A stretch of 64,000 nt of DNA. It comes from Lewinellaceae bacterium (GTDB lineage Bacteria > Bacteroidota > Bacteroidia > Chitinophagales > Saprospiraceae). Made by a program: the position numbers and the translations under genes. Location of the stretch: assembly GCA_016719605.1 (NCBI GenBank), contig JADJYW010000006.1:361501-425500 (forward strand), in the 5' to 3' direction. A model generated the notes under the pieces. It worked only from the letters and a program-made list of their open reading frames with translations. It was not told the origin of the DNA and made no database searches. How positions within the stretch are numbered: position 1 is the stretch's first letter; the number at the start of each line of letters is the position of its first letter. This document shows positions 10,323 through 19,500 of the stretch, one piece after another.

Positions 10323-11735
10323 CTACTTGTTGGAGAAAACCATGTACTCCCACGGTTTCAGATTCAGTGTGATCTCGCGGGTTAGTTGCAAGGTACTGCG
10401 CCCGAATACATTGGCGTACGGTCCGGTGGAAGCGCTGCCGGGACGCAAGGTCACCGTCGTGCGTTCCTTGCTCAGGTTCAGCACCACCACCACCCGGTCT
10501 CCGTCCTTTTCCCGGGTGAATGCATACACCCGATCCTCGGCATCATTCGGGATTTTTTGGACTGCTCCGCCGGCTTTTCCTGCCCACAGGGCACGGTTGG
10601 AGTGGCGTAGGCTGCACAGGCGGGCAAAAAAGTCCTGTTTGGCATATTTTTTCCAACGAATAGGCGTACGTTCGAAGAATCCAAGTCGCTGCGCGAGGCC
10701 ATCTTCTTGCCCGTTGTAAATCAGGGGCACCCCCTGCCAGGTAAATGCCAGCACATTGAAAGCATCGGCGGCTGCGCCGTAGAGTTCAGCCTCGGTACCG
10801 TTGTGGGAATTCTCGTCGTGGTTTTGGGTGAAATACAACTGGTAGTAGCCCTCGGGATAAGTATTGTTCAAAAAGCGCAGGAGCGTGTCCAGAGCCAGCG
10901 CATTTTGGCGGCCCGCCCCGATATCCTTGGTGACATCCTTCCATTTCCAGCCGTAGTTGGCGTTGAAGCAGGATTTGAAGTGATCCGGTTCGTCTTGCCA
11001 CTCGGCGAGCATGAATACGGTTTTCACCGAGTCGAGCGCCGGGCGGGCCTCGGCCCAGAAATCATTGGGTACCAGTCCGGCCATATCCACCCGATAGCCG
11101 TCAATATCGCATTCGCGAATCCAGTACTGCATGGTTTCGATCATGGCCCGGCGCAGGTCGGGGTTGCCGTAGTCGAGGTCGCACACATCGCTCCAGTCTT
11201 CGATGGGTACGCCGTGTTCGTTGAGCGGCACGGTAAAATCTCCGTTGATTTTGGAGTAGTACTCCGGGTGTTTTTGTTTCCAGACGGCATCCCAGGAGGT
11301 GTGGTTTGGCACCCAGTCGAGGATAAGTTTTATTTTTTGTTCATGCGCTGCCTGCACCAGTTTTTTCAGATCGTTGAGCGTCCCGAAATCGGGATTAACA
11401 GCGCGGTAGTCCTGAACGGAGTACGGGCTACCGAGTGCCCCTTTGCGGCGTTCCTTGCCTATGGGATGGATGGGCATGAGCCAGAGGATGTCCACACCGA
11501 GTGCTTTCAGGCGGGGCAGTTGTTCCTGCACCCCCGCGAAATTTCCCTGCGGGGAAAACTGCCGCACATTGCACTCGTACAGGACACTCTGGGGCGCCCA
11601 GTCCGGTTCGGCGGGACGCATCGGTGGCGGCGGAGCGGCGGTTGTAGTTGACACGGTTGGTGCAGGTTGGTTTTGGCATCCCGCCCACAGTGCTGCGAGG
11701 AGGATTGGCAGTAGCACTTTTGTAAAATCGTTCAT
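10323..11735 (-). CDS. GH13 alpha-amylase family lipoprotein
   Basis: Glycoside hydrolase family 13 enzyme acting on alpha-glucans or maltodextrins, 470 residues, anchored as a lipoprotein (lipobox LWAGC, Cys20), so facing the periplasm or cell surface. The GH13 conserved regions are present: DWVPNHTS (~140), the nucleophile in GYRVDMA (Asp217), the acid/base in MLAEWQDEP (Glu245) and the transition-state aspartate in TQNHDENS (Asp307). A short beta-sandwich domain C ends the protein. The downstream-strand neighbours include a beta-phosphoglucomutase-like gene, as in maltodextrin loci, but no maltose phosphorylase is in the window. Exact specificity (amylase, neopullulanase, cyclomaltodextrinase) cannot be read from sequence alone. 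Confidence 0.9.
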   Translation of the reverse strand: MNDFTKVLLPILLAALWAGCQNQPAPTVSTTTAAPPPPMRPAEPDWAPQSVLYECNVRQFSPQGNFAGVQEQLPRLKALGVDILWLMPIHPIGKERRKGALGSPYSVQDYRAVNPDFGTLNDLKKLVQAAHEQKIKLILDWVPNHTSWDAVWKQKHPEYYSKINGDFTVPLNEHGVPIEDWSDVCDLDYGNPDLRRAMIETMQYWIRECDIDGYRVDMAGLVPNDFWAEARPALDSVKTVFMLAEWQDEPDHFKSCFNANYGWKWKDVTKDIGAGRQNALALDTLLRFLNNTYPEGYYQLYFTQNHDENSHNGTEAELYGAAADAFNVLAFTWQGVPLIYNGQEDGLAQRLGFFERTPIRWKKYAKQDFFARLCSLRHSNRALWAGKAGGAVQKIPNDAEDRVYAFTREKDGDRVVVVLNLSKERTTVTLRPGSASTGPYANVFGRSTLQLTREITLNLKPWEYMVFSNK

Positions 11736-11784
11736 GTCATGTCTTTGAAAACACGTTCGGACCCGCTCGCATATTGCCGGAGGT

Positions 11785-12375
11785 TTATTCCCAGGGCAGG
11801 GTACGGTGCCCCTGTACCTTGATTTGTATGCCGGTTACATTCAGGGCGGTATTGCCTTTCCAGATCATGACGAAACTGCGGTCATTGACTACCCAGGTGT
11901 TGTTGACATAGGGGTCATTGCAAGACAGGTAAATTTCGTTTTTTACCTGATCCCAGTTCCAGCGGCCGGTGTCGAGGGTTTGTCCGTCTGCGAGGATATC
12001 AAAAGTTTGGTCTTCCCGAAACCGCAACCATTTTTTCTGGTAGTTGTGGTGCACCGAGGTGTCGGTGGGTTGGACGGCCTGGCTCAGGTGCCAGTACGCC
12101 GAAGCCAGGTAAGCCTTGTGGCTGGCGCTGGCAGGTGGCAGGGCATCTACCGGTACATGTACCATACGCGGTGCTCGTGACACCTGATTGATACCCGCCG
12201 TATCCGGACGTGCCTCGCCAACCACGCGCGCCGCATTCCAGCCGTTTGGGCCGGGGTCAGACGGCGCTGCGGTAGCCGCGGGGGCAGGTTCCACGGTTTG
12301 GCTTTTTTGAAGGTTTTTGCAGGTGACCCAACTCATTATGGCCACCAAAATGCCAAGTGCGATGTTCAGTTTCAT
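11785..12375 (-). CDS. Hypothetical lipoprotein
   Basis: A 196-residue exported protein I do not recognise. It has a short hydrophobic leader ending SWVTC (predicted lipidated Cys19), a Pro/Ala-rich linker (residues ~28-45) and a C-terminal globular region with several Trp residues (KKWLRFREDQTF, GRWNWDQVKNEIYLS, NTWVVNDRSFVMIW). The pattern of short beta-strands is lipocalin-like, but that is only an impression. It sits between the amylase and phosphoglucomutase-like genes on the same strand, 8 bases downstream of the latter, so it is probably in the same transcript. Confidence 0.7.
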   Translation of the reverse strand: MKLNIALGILVAIMSWVTCKNLQKSQTVEPAPAATAAPSDPGPNGWNAARVVGEARPDTAGINQVSRAPRMVHVPVDALPPASASHKAYLASAYWHLSQAVQPTDTSVHHNYQKKWLRFREDQTFDILADGQTLDTGRWNWDQVKNEIYLSCNDPYVNNTWVVNDRSFVMIWKGNTALNVTGIQIKVQGHRTLPWE

Positions 12376-12383
12376 AAATAAAT

Positions 12384-13067
12384 TTAAATAAATACTCTTT
12401 CGGAGTGTTGTGCCAATAAAGAATCAATACGCAAATTTTCAAATCCGGCTATGACCACAGACGCTTGTTTCAGGTTTTCTTTCCTTCCGACGCCGATTGC
12501 AGTGAAGCCGCCCAGCAACGCCGCTGTAATGCCCGACGGAGCATCCTCAAAAACCAGACACTCGGCAGGCGGCAGGCCCATTGCTTCGGCAGGAAGCAGG
12601 AAACACTGCGGGTCTGGTTTTTGTCGCTTGATCGTGTTCCCGTCTGCGATGACATCAAAGTACGGTTCCAAACCGGTGGATTTAAGTACAGCCCGGGCAT
12701 TTTGGGAGGAGGAGGACAGGGCAATCTTCATGCCTTTTTCGCGCACCTGCCGCAGAAAATACAAGACACCCGGAAGCACCTCTCCCGGTTTCATGTTGGA
12801 TATCAGGCCGATATACCAATTGTTTTTCACGTCGGCCCAGTGCATTTTTTCCGCCTCCGATAAGTAGATGCCGCCCCAGCTGAGGATCGTCTCGAGACTG
12901 GCCATACGCCCCAAGCCCTTCAATTGCTCATTTTGTTCCCGGGAGATATCAAAGTCCAATGAATTGGCCAGTTGTCGCCATGCCTCGTAGTGGTACTTTG
13001 CGGTGTCCACCAGTACGCCATCCAAATTGAAAATACATCCCCTGTACGTCTGGGTTTCGTCCGTCAT
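12384..13067 (-). CDS. Beta-phosphoglucomutase-like HAD protein with altered nucleophile
   Basis: HAD-superfamily protein of 227 residues matching beta-phosphoglucomutase, which interconverts beta-glucose 1-phosphate and glucose 6-phosphate. The cap segment GVLVDTAKYHYEAWR, the SSSSQNARAVL motif II, the Lys of KRQKPDP and motif III FEDAPSGITAA are all present. The first HAD motif reads FNLDGV where the family has FDLDGV: codon AAT places Asn at the position of the phosphorylated Asp (residue 14), while Asp16 is kept. This should prevent aspartyl-phosphate formation unless it is a one-base sequencing error. It is the first gene of a set running into the lipoprotein and amylase genes. Confidence 0.88.
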   Translation of the reverse strand: MTDETQTYRGCIFNLDGVLVDTAKYHYEAWRQLANSLDFDISREQNEQLKGLGRMASLETILSWGGIYLSEAEKMHWADVKNNWYIGLISNMKPGEVLPGVLYFLRQVREKGMKIALSSSSQNARAVLKSTGLEPYFDVIADGNTIKRQKPDPQCFLLPAEAMGLPPAECLVFEDAPSGITAALLGGFTAIGVGRKENLKQASVVIAGFENLRIDSLLAQHSERVFI

Positions 13068-13089
13068 GCCTTAGATTTGATTTGCGCGG

Positions 13090-13097
13090 CAAATGTA
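13090..13097 (-). promoter_or_regulatory. Candidate -7 box upstream of the phosphoglucomutase-like gene
   Basis: TACATTTG on the minus strand matches TAnnTTTG, 23 bases before the ATG at 13067. This would give a very short leader. No convincing -33 element is visible. Confidence 0.35.
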
Positions 13098-13161
13098 GGT
13101 ATTGCAGTTTGGATGGTTGATGTGGTTTGTTCGGTTTGTAGCCGGCGGGTTTTGATAAATG

Positions 13162-13203
13162 ACGAGAGCCACCCCGAAAAAATCGGGGCGGCTCTCGTTT
13201 TTG
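13162..13203. terminator. Rho-independent terminator after dnaK
   Basis: Hairpin with a 16-bp stem (ACGAGAGCCACCCCGA pairing with 13183-13198, one A/C mismatch) and an AAAAA loop. It lies 25 bases beyond the dnaK stop. The T-run is on the plus-strand side, and the minus-strand tail is only moderately T-rich, but no plus-strand gene needs it, so it is assigned to dnaK. Confidence 0.75.
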
Positions 13204-13227
13204 GTGGCCAATGGCAATACTTGTGTG

Positions 13228-15138
13228 TTAGCTCTTCACTTCTTCAAACTCGACATCCTGTGCATCACCGGCGCCGCTGTCGGCGGTTGCGCCGCCTGAT
13301 GTCGGGCCTCCTTCGGCATGGCCGCCGTTGGCTGATTGTGTGGCCTGGTAGATTTCCTGACTGGCTGCACTCCAGGCTGCGTTGAGTGCCTCGGAGGCGG
13401 AGTCCATACGATCCATGTCCTCGGCTTTGTGCGCTTCGCGCAGGTCGGTCAGTGCTTTTTCGATATTTTCCCGGTGGTTGGCCGGCACCTTGTCGCCAAA
13501 TTCGCGCAGTTGTTTTTCCGTCTGGAATACCAGCGAATCGGCCGAGTTGAGTTTCTCGGCGCGCTCGCGGGTCTTGCGGTCGTTGTCGGCGTTGGCCTCG
13601 GCCTCGGCTTTCATGCGGGCAATTTCCTCTTTGGACAGCCCGGTGCTGGCTTCGATGCGAACGTTTTGTTTTTTGCCCGTGCCTTTGTCGAGCGCCGTCA
13701 CCGACAGGATGCCGTTGGCATCAATATCGAACGTGACTTCGACCTGCGGCACACCACGCGGAGCCGGGGGAATACCGTCGAGGATAAAGCGACCGACCGA
13801 ACGGTTGTCGCGTGCCATCGGGCGTTCGCCTTGCAGGATATGAATTTCTACCTGGGGCTGGTTGTCCGATGCCGTCGAGTAGGATTTGGATTTTTTAGTC
13901 GGTACGGTCGTATTGGCTTCAATGACCACATCGTACACGCCGCCCATGGTTTCGATACCAAGCGACAGCGGCGTGACATCGAGCAGGAGCACATCGGTTA
14001 CGGAGCCGCTGAGTACGCCGCCCTGAATGGCAGCGCCTATCGCCACCACTTCGTCGGGATTCACACTTTTGTTGGGCTTTTTGCCAAAGAATTTTTCTAC
14101 GGCCTCCTGGATGCGCGGGATGCGGGTGGAACCGCCCACGAGGATCACTTCGTCAATCGCGTCGGCTTGCAAGCCGGCATCTTTCAGTGCCAAGCGGCAA
14201 GGTTCGAGGGTGCGCTGCACGAGGTGGTCAATCATTTGCTCGAATCTGGCGCGGTTGAGTTTTTTGACCAAGTGCTTGGGCACACCGTCCACAGCCGTGA
14301 TATAGGGCAGATTGATCTCGGTTTCCTGACCGCCGGACAGTTCGACTTTGGCTTTTTCTGCGGCTTCCTTCAGGCGTTGGAGTGCCATGGGGTCTTTGCG
14401 CAGGTCCATTTTTTCTTCTTTCTGGAATTCGGAGGCTAACCATTCAATGATGACCTGGTCGAAGTCGTCGCCACCGAGGTGGGTATCGCCGTTGGTGGAT
14501 TTTACTTCAAAAACGCCGCCGCCGAGTTCGAGGACGGACACGTCAAACGTACCGCCGCCGAGGTCATAGACGGCAATGGTCATATCCTTGTGGCGCTTGT
14601 CGAGGCCATAAGCCAGCGCTGCTGCGGTAGGTTCGTTAACGATGCGCTTCACGTCGAGGCCGGCGATGGCGCCTGCTTCTTTGGTGGCCTGGCGCTGGGA
14701 GTCGTTGAAATAGGCCGGTACCGTGATGACGGCCTCGGTAACGGTTTCGCCCAGATAGTCCTCGGCCACTTTTTTCATTTTTTGCAAAATGATGGCCGAC
14801 ACTTCTTGCGGGGTGTACATGCGACCGTCAATGTCTACGCGGCAAGTGTCGTTGTCGCCTTTGACGACCTTGTACGGGATGCGACCGATCTCTTCCACAC
14901 TTTCACTGTGGCGCATGCCCATGAAACGTTTGATTGAGGAAACGGTGCGTTTGGGGTTGGTGATCGCCTGGCGCTTGGCCGGGGCGCCTACTTTGCGTTC
15001 GCCATTATCCAAAAAGCCGACGACCGAGGGGGTCGTGCGTGCGCCTTCGTCGTTGGCGATCACAGTGGGTTCGTTGCCGACCATGACGGCCACGCAGGAG
15101 TTGGTTGTTCCTAAGTCAATGCCAATAATTTTTCCCAT
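13228..15138 (-). CDS. dnaK: Chaperone DnaK (Hsp70)
   Basis: ATP-dependent cytoplasmic Hsp70 that binds unfolded polypeptides together with DnaJ and GrpE. At 636 residues it has the usual length. The nucleotide-binding domain shows GIDLGTTNSCVAV at the start, IFxVPAYFND-type motif VPAYFNDSQRQATKEAG, the phosphate-2 motif VYDLGGGTFDVSVLE and VLVGGSTRIPRIQ-type ILVGGSTRIPRIQ. The substrate-binding domain contains DVTPLSLGIETMGG, and the lid ends in the conserved acidic tail (DAQDVEFEEVKS). It is a single gene here; grpE and dnaJ are not adjacent. The upstream 200 bases contain a repeat (15175-15189) shared with the act operon but no CIRCE-like operator that I can see. Confidence 0.98.
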   Translation of the reverse strand: MGKIIGIDLGTTNSCVAVMVGNEPTVIANDEGARTTPSVVGFLDNGERKVGAPAKRQAITNPKRTVSSIKRFMGMRHSESVEEIGRIPYKVVKGDNDTCRVDIDGRMYTPQEVSAIILQKMKKVAEDYLGETVTEAVITVPAYFNDSQRQATKEAGAIAGLDVKRIVNEPTAAALAYGLDKRHKDMTIAVYDLGGGTFDVSVLELGGGVFEVKSTNGDTHLGGDDFDQVIIEWLASEFQKEEKMDLRKDPMALQRLKEAAEKAKVELSGGQETEINLPYITAVDGVPKHLVKKLNRARFEQMIDHLVQRTLEPCRLALKDAGLQADAIDEVILVGGSTRIPRIQEAVEKFFGKKPNKSVNPDEVVAIGAAIQGGVLSGSVTDVLLLDVTPLSLGIETMGGVYDVVIEANTTVPTKKSKSYSTASDNQPQVEIHILQGERPMARDNRSVGRFILDGIPPAPRGVPQVEVTFDIDANGILSVTALDKGTGKKQNVRIEASTGLSKEEIARMKAEAEANADNDRKTRERAEKLNSADSLVFQTEKQLREFGDKVPANHRENIEKALTDLREAHKAEDMDRMDSASEALNAAWSAASQEIYQATQSANGGHAEGGPTSGGATADSGAGDAQDVEFEEVKS

Positions 15139-15341
15139 GATAACTTATAGTGGTTTGAAGGTTTTGGGTTGCAGGGTTTCTGGTTAGAACCTGATTTAAG
15201 TTTTTGTACGGTTAACAATGAATGTGCCACGCCAAAAAAACCTGACGGTTTGGCAGAGTGGTTTGGGCCGCAAGTGTTTTTTTGTCAGAAAACGCTACTG
15301 GTGCGTGACAGGATTACGCGTTCTGTTGGTTTTTGGCCGTC
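15139..15341. other. Intergenic region upstream of dnaK
   Basis: About 200 bases between the dnaK start and the stop of the next minus-strand gene. It holds the 15-base sequence GGTTTCTGGTTAGAA (15175-15189), also found at 31872-31886. I see no open frame, no CIRCE palindrome and no clear promoter. Confidence 0.5.
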
Positions 15342-15812
15342 TCACCGGGCTGTTTCCAGCATATCCGAGTAGTAGATCAGTTCCCACTCGCCCTGGCTGC
15401 TGCGGACAAAGCGACGTTCCAGACCAAAATTGGCGGCAACGTATGAAATGCGCTCGACAACGAGTTCGTCGCCCAAAACCTGAAGGTCCCGCTTGAAATC
15501 GCCCGAACGGAAGTCAACCGGGCGGTGCATGCGCCATTTGGCCGGCTCCCAGAAAATGGCTTGTTTTTCCTGCCGGCCACTGTCTCCCTCCACCGAACTC
15601 AACCCCTGTAAGGGCCAGACGATGTGGGCAATTTGGTACAGACTGTCGGTGTGAAATTTTTGGTAGAACGCATCGAAGTCGGCCGGCAGCCGGCCATTGG
15701 GCGCTTGGGTAATTTGTTCCGCTGCTGCGGGTGTGTTGGCAGACGAGGGCGCCGTGTCGCGGCAAGCGGCGAGGGGAAGCAGCGTGGCAAAAAAAATGGC
15801 AATACGTAGCAT
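15342..15812 (-). CDS. Small lipoprotein, DUF4348-like
   Basis: A 156-residue exported protein with leader MLRIAIFFATLLPLAAC (lipid-bearing Cys17) and an Ala/Pro/Ser-rich linker. The body begins ADFDAFYQKFHTDSLYQIAHIVWPLQG, a pattern (F-x-x-F-x-x-K-F-x-x-D-S-x-x-Q-x-x-R/H-I-x-x-P-L) that resembles the DUF4348 lipoproteins of Bacteroides. The similarity is by eye only. The function of that family is unknown. It lies upstream of dnaK on the same strand, 203 bases away, and is divergent from the DUF486 gene. Confidence 0.7.
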   Translation of the reverse strand: MLRIAIFFATLLPLAACRDTAPSSANTPAAAEQITQAPNGRLPADFDAFYQKFHTDSLYQIAHIVWPLQGLSSVEGDSGRQEKQAIFWEPAKWRMHRPVDFRSGDFKRDLQVLGDELVVERISYVAANFGLERRFVRSSQGEWELIYYSDMLETAR

Positions 15813-15933
15813 GGTTCAAGATGTAATTTGACTGAAAAAACGGCGGCGAAGAAACGGAACGGACACGAGTATATTTGCTCGCTTTTTTCAGGCACAGCAT
15901 TTTTTTCCAAAGCGTCCGAACCTGTTTTTCTCC

Positions 15934-16299
15934 ATGAAAGGCCTTGCTACGATAGCCCTGCTCCTGTTCTCCAATGTTTTTATGACGTTTGCCTGGTACG
16001 GGCATCTGAAGTTTCAGCACCTGACTTTTTTCAAAAAAACCGGCCTGTTCGGCCTTATTGTAGCCAGTTGGCTGATTGCATTTCTCGAATACAGCCTCAT
16101 GGTGCCGGCCAATCGCATCGGTTATCAGGAGAACGGCGGCCCGTTTTCGCTGTTGCAGTTGAAAGTAATTCAGGAAGTCATCACCCTGCTCGTATTCGTG
16201 GGATTTACGCTGGTATTTTTCAAAAACGAGCCGCTGAAATGGAATCACTTTGTAGGATTCGTCTTTCTGGTACTGGCGGTGTATTTTATTCGCAAGTAG
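15934..16299 (+). CDS. DUF486 / DMT-family small membrane protein
   Basis: Integral inner-membrane protein of 121 residues with four hydrophobic helices (about 3-21, 36-55, 76-95 and 101-118). Segments NVFMTFAWYGHLKF, ASWLIAFLEYSLMVPANRIGY and QLKVIQEVITLLVF are characteristic of the DUF486 family, related to small multidrug-resistance-type DMT transporters. Its substrate is unknown. It stands alone on the plus strand between the divergent small lipoprotein gene and the MITE-like element. Confidence 0.9.
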   Translation: MKGLATIALLLFSNVFMTFAWYGHLKFQHLTFFKKTGLFGLIVASWLIAFLEYSLMVPANRIGYQENGGPFSLLQLKVIQEVITLLVFVGFTLVFFKNEPLKWNHFVGFVFLVLAVYFIRK

Positions 16300-16301
16300 C
16301 A

Positions 16302-16483
16302 GAGGCTGTCTCAAAAGCATGGCTTTGACGGGAATTGATTTTTTTTTCAGACAGGATTTACAAGATTTACAGGATAAATGAGGCGACTCCGTCGCCGAAA
16401 ATCCTGTAAATCCTTTTTATCCTGTCAAAAAATGAATTCGCCTGTCAACGGCGCAATACGGTGCGGACTTATGAGACAGCCTC
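16302..16483. mobile_element. MITE-like element with 12-bp perfect terminal inverted repeats
   Basis: A 182-base non-coding segment bounded by GAGGCTGTCTCA at 16302-16313 and TGAGACAGCCTC at 16472-16483. Inside is a second long imperfect palindrome built from ACAGGATTTACAAGATTTAC-type sequence (about 16351-16377 against 16402-16428), a dispersed repeat seen in many bacteria. Terminal repeats of the AGGCTGTCTCA kind are typical of insertion-sequence ends in Bacteroidota. No transposase frame is present, so it would have to be moved in trans. No clear target duplication was found. Confidence 0.6.
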
Positions 16484-16528
16484 CGGACTTTTCCGACCAT
16501 TTCCGATCTTGCGCCCAAACTATCTGCC

Positions 16529-19500
16529 ATGCCAACTCAAAACTCAAAATCCAAAACTCAAAACCCAAAACTGGACATCACCATACTTTCTGCCGGTGCC
16601 GGCAGCGGGAAAACCTTCACGCTGACCGGCCGTATGGTACAATTGATGAAATCCGGCGTGCGGGCCGGCGGCATCGTGGCCACTACATTTACCCAAAAAG
16701 CCGCCGCCGAATTGCAGGAACGTGTGCGGGCGCGCTTGCTCGAGGACGGTCTCCCGGAAGCCGCCAACGAACTCGGCAGCGCCCTGATCGGGACCGTGCA
16801 CAGCATTGGGGTGCGGTTGCTCCAGCGCTTCGCTTTCGAGGCCGGCGTGTCGCCCTTGGTCGAGATCATTGCCGACGGCGACCAGCAGCGCCTGTTCAAC
16901 GAATCCCTCGCCCAGGTGCTTTCCGAAGACCGTATTGAAGCCATGAACCGCCTCGCCGACCGGCTCGGGCTTACCAAAAAAACCGATGGAGAACCGTACG
17001 ACTGGCGGCGCCAAATTCGCGAGATGACGGATGTGGCCCGCGCCAATAATTTTACCCGGGAAATACTCGAAAGCAGCAAAAAACGCTCCCGCGAAACCTT
17101 CGAACAACTGCTGCCGCCTGCCCAAACAACGACCGATCTGCACTGGAACAACCGTCTCATCGCGCTGATGGAGCAAACCGTAGCCGCCCTCGACGCCAAT
17201 GAGGCCGACGGCACCAAAACCACCCGCGATGCCGCCGAAGAACTGCGCAACCTGAAAAACCAACTCAAATGGCGCGGCGAACTCTACTGGCATGAATGGG
17301 TCAAAATCAGCAAGGTGAAAGTAGGCGCCAGGAGTCGCGACCTGTTCGAGGAACTCCAGCATTTTGCCCGGAGCCACGATGAGCACCCGCGTTTTCGCGC
17401 AGACGTGGGCCAGTTTATCGAACTGGTGTTTGACATCGCCACCGATGCCCTCGGCGAATACGAGCAGTACAAAAAAAAACGCGGCCTGATTGACTACACC
17501 GACATGGAAACCTATGTCAGTCGCCTGCTTCGCCTCGAACCCGTGCGCGCTGCGCTGCGCACCGAGCTCGACCTCTTGCTCGTGGACGAATTTCAGGATA
17601 CCTCGCCCATCCAACTCGACATTTTCCTGCAACTCAGTCGCCTCGCCCGGCATTCCATCTGGGTAGGCGACCCGAAGCAGAGTATTTACGGCTTTCGCGG
17701 CGCCGAGCCGGCGCTCATGCAGGCCATTATCCAGGCTACGGGTGGTGTACGCCCCGAGAATATCCTCGACAAGTCGTGGCGCAGTCGCCCCGACCTCGTG
17801 TATGCAGTGAACGCTATTTTCACCCGGGCTTTCCCGGATTTGCCGGTGGAGCAGGTAGCGCTGGAACCGGCGTACCTCAACCCCGCTCCCTCCCCTGAAG
17901 GGGCCGGAGGTGGTATTATCCACTGGCATTTTCGCAACGAACTTGACCACCGCAAAACGCCCGGCAATCCGTGGATGGAAAACTGTATTGCTGCGCAAAT
18001 TCAGGTACTGCTGGATCGCGAAACGCCTGTATGGTCGAAAAAACGCGACTCGGTGCGCCCGGCCCGACCGGGAGATATCGCCGTGCTGTGCCGCGCGAAC
18101 CGGGATTGCGAACGTATGGCGGAGGCCCTGCACCGCGCCGGACTGAAAGCCGCCATTGCCCGCGCCGGGCTGCTGGAAACGCCCGAAGGAAAGCTGGCGC
18201 TGGCTTGCCTGAAATATCTGCTCAGCCCGTCGGACACCCTCAGCGCCACCGAACTGCTGGCTCTCACCGGCGCCCGGACACTGGATCAAATCGTGGGCGA
18301 GCGCCTGGACTACCTGCATCGCATCCAGGACGGCGAAGACCCCGGCCGATGGGGAATGGAACATGATTTTATTCGCCGCTTGTACGAATTGCGGCCCCGT
18401 ACAGCCGATCTCGGCGCATCGGAAATTCTCAACCTTGTGCTCGCCGAGTTGGACTTGCGCCGTATCGCCGTCCGGTTTGGCAATGCCCCCCAACGCCTCG
18501 ACAACCTCGACCGGCTGCGCCGCTACGCCCTCGACTACGAATCGGCCTGCCAGCGCCTGCACGCTGCTGCCTCGCTCGGCGGCTTTCTGCTCTGGCTCAA
18601 CGAACTGGCTCGCGCCGAACAGGACTATCAGGGCAGCGGCGAAAGCCCCGATGCGGTGCAGGTGATGACCTACCACAAAAGCAAAGGCCTGGAATTTCCC
18701 ATCGCCATTTGCCACAACCTCAACCAGCCTGCGAGGGAAAAAGTGTGGGGACTAAACCTCGTTTCCGAGCGCGACGAACCGGATTTGGACAATATCCTCG
18801 GACACCGCTGGCTGCGCTTTTGGGTCAATCCGTACGCCGATCAATCCCGAAATACCCGGGTAGAAGAAACTCTGCGGCAAAGTGACGTGTGGGTGCAAAC
18901 CGCCAAACAGGCACGCGACGAAGAGGCGCGCCTGCTGTATGTGGGACTCACACGCGCGCGCGACCACCTCGTTTTGCCCACCAACTTCAAGGGGACGGCC
19001 TGGCTCAACCGCGTTTTTCACTACGGCGATGAGAGTATTCCCACGCTCGACCCGGACAGTGATGAAACACCTTTTATCTGGAACGATCGGGTGATTTTTT
19101 GTCAAAATGAACCACTTTTCATGCCTAAGGATTTTCCGGAGGCGCAGCCCGGCGAACGACATGTGCCTTTCCATGCTCCGCATGCAGGCAAATACCCGGA
19201 ACCGCGTCGGCCCCGGCGCATTGATGTACAGAATGAATGGCCACAGGGATTTTGCTACACTCTTGGCGAACCGGTGACATTTGCCGGCGGGTTGGCGATC
19301 AATGGCGACTATGCGCCCGAGATTGGCAAGGCTGTTCGGGCGTTTCTTGTTGCAGATACACCCGTGCTGAACCGGGAACAGCGCCTGGCGCTGGCACGCA
19401 TACAGTGCCAAAACAGCGGGGTAGGGGAGGCGCTTGCCCCGGAGCATCTGTTGCGGCACGCGGAAGCGTTCAGGCAGTTTGCGGAGGACCGGTTTGTGCC

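Noticed and set aside
15139..15341. CIRCE heat-shock operator before dnaK
   Set aside because: No TTAGCACTC-N9-GAGTGCTAA-type palindrome could be found.
16544..18715. A 723-codon open frame antisense to the helicase gene
   Set aside because: It mirrors a GC-rich gene whose plus-strand protein has every helicase motif; the antisense translation has no recognisable domain and no signals of its own.
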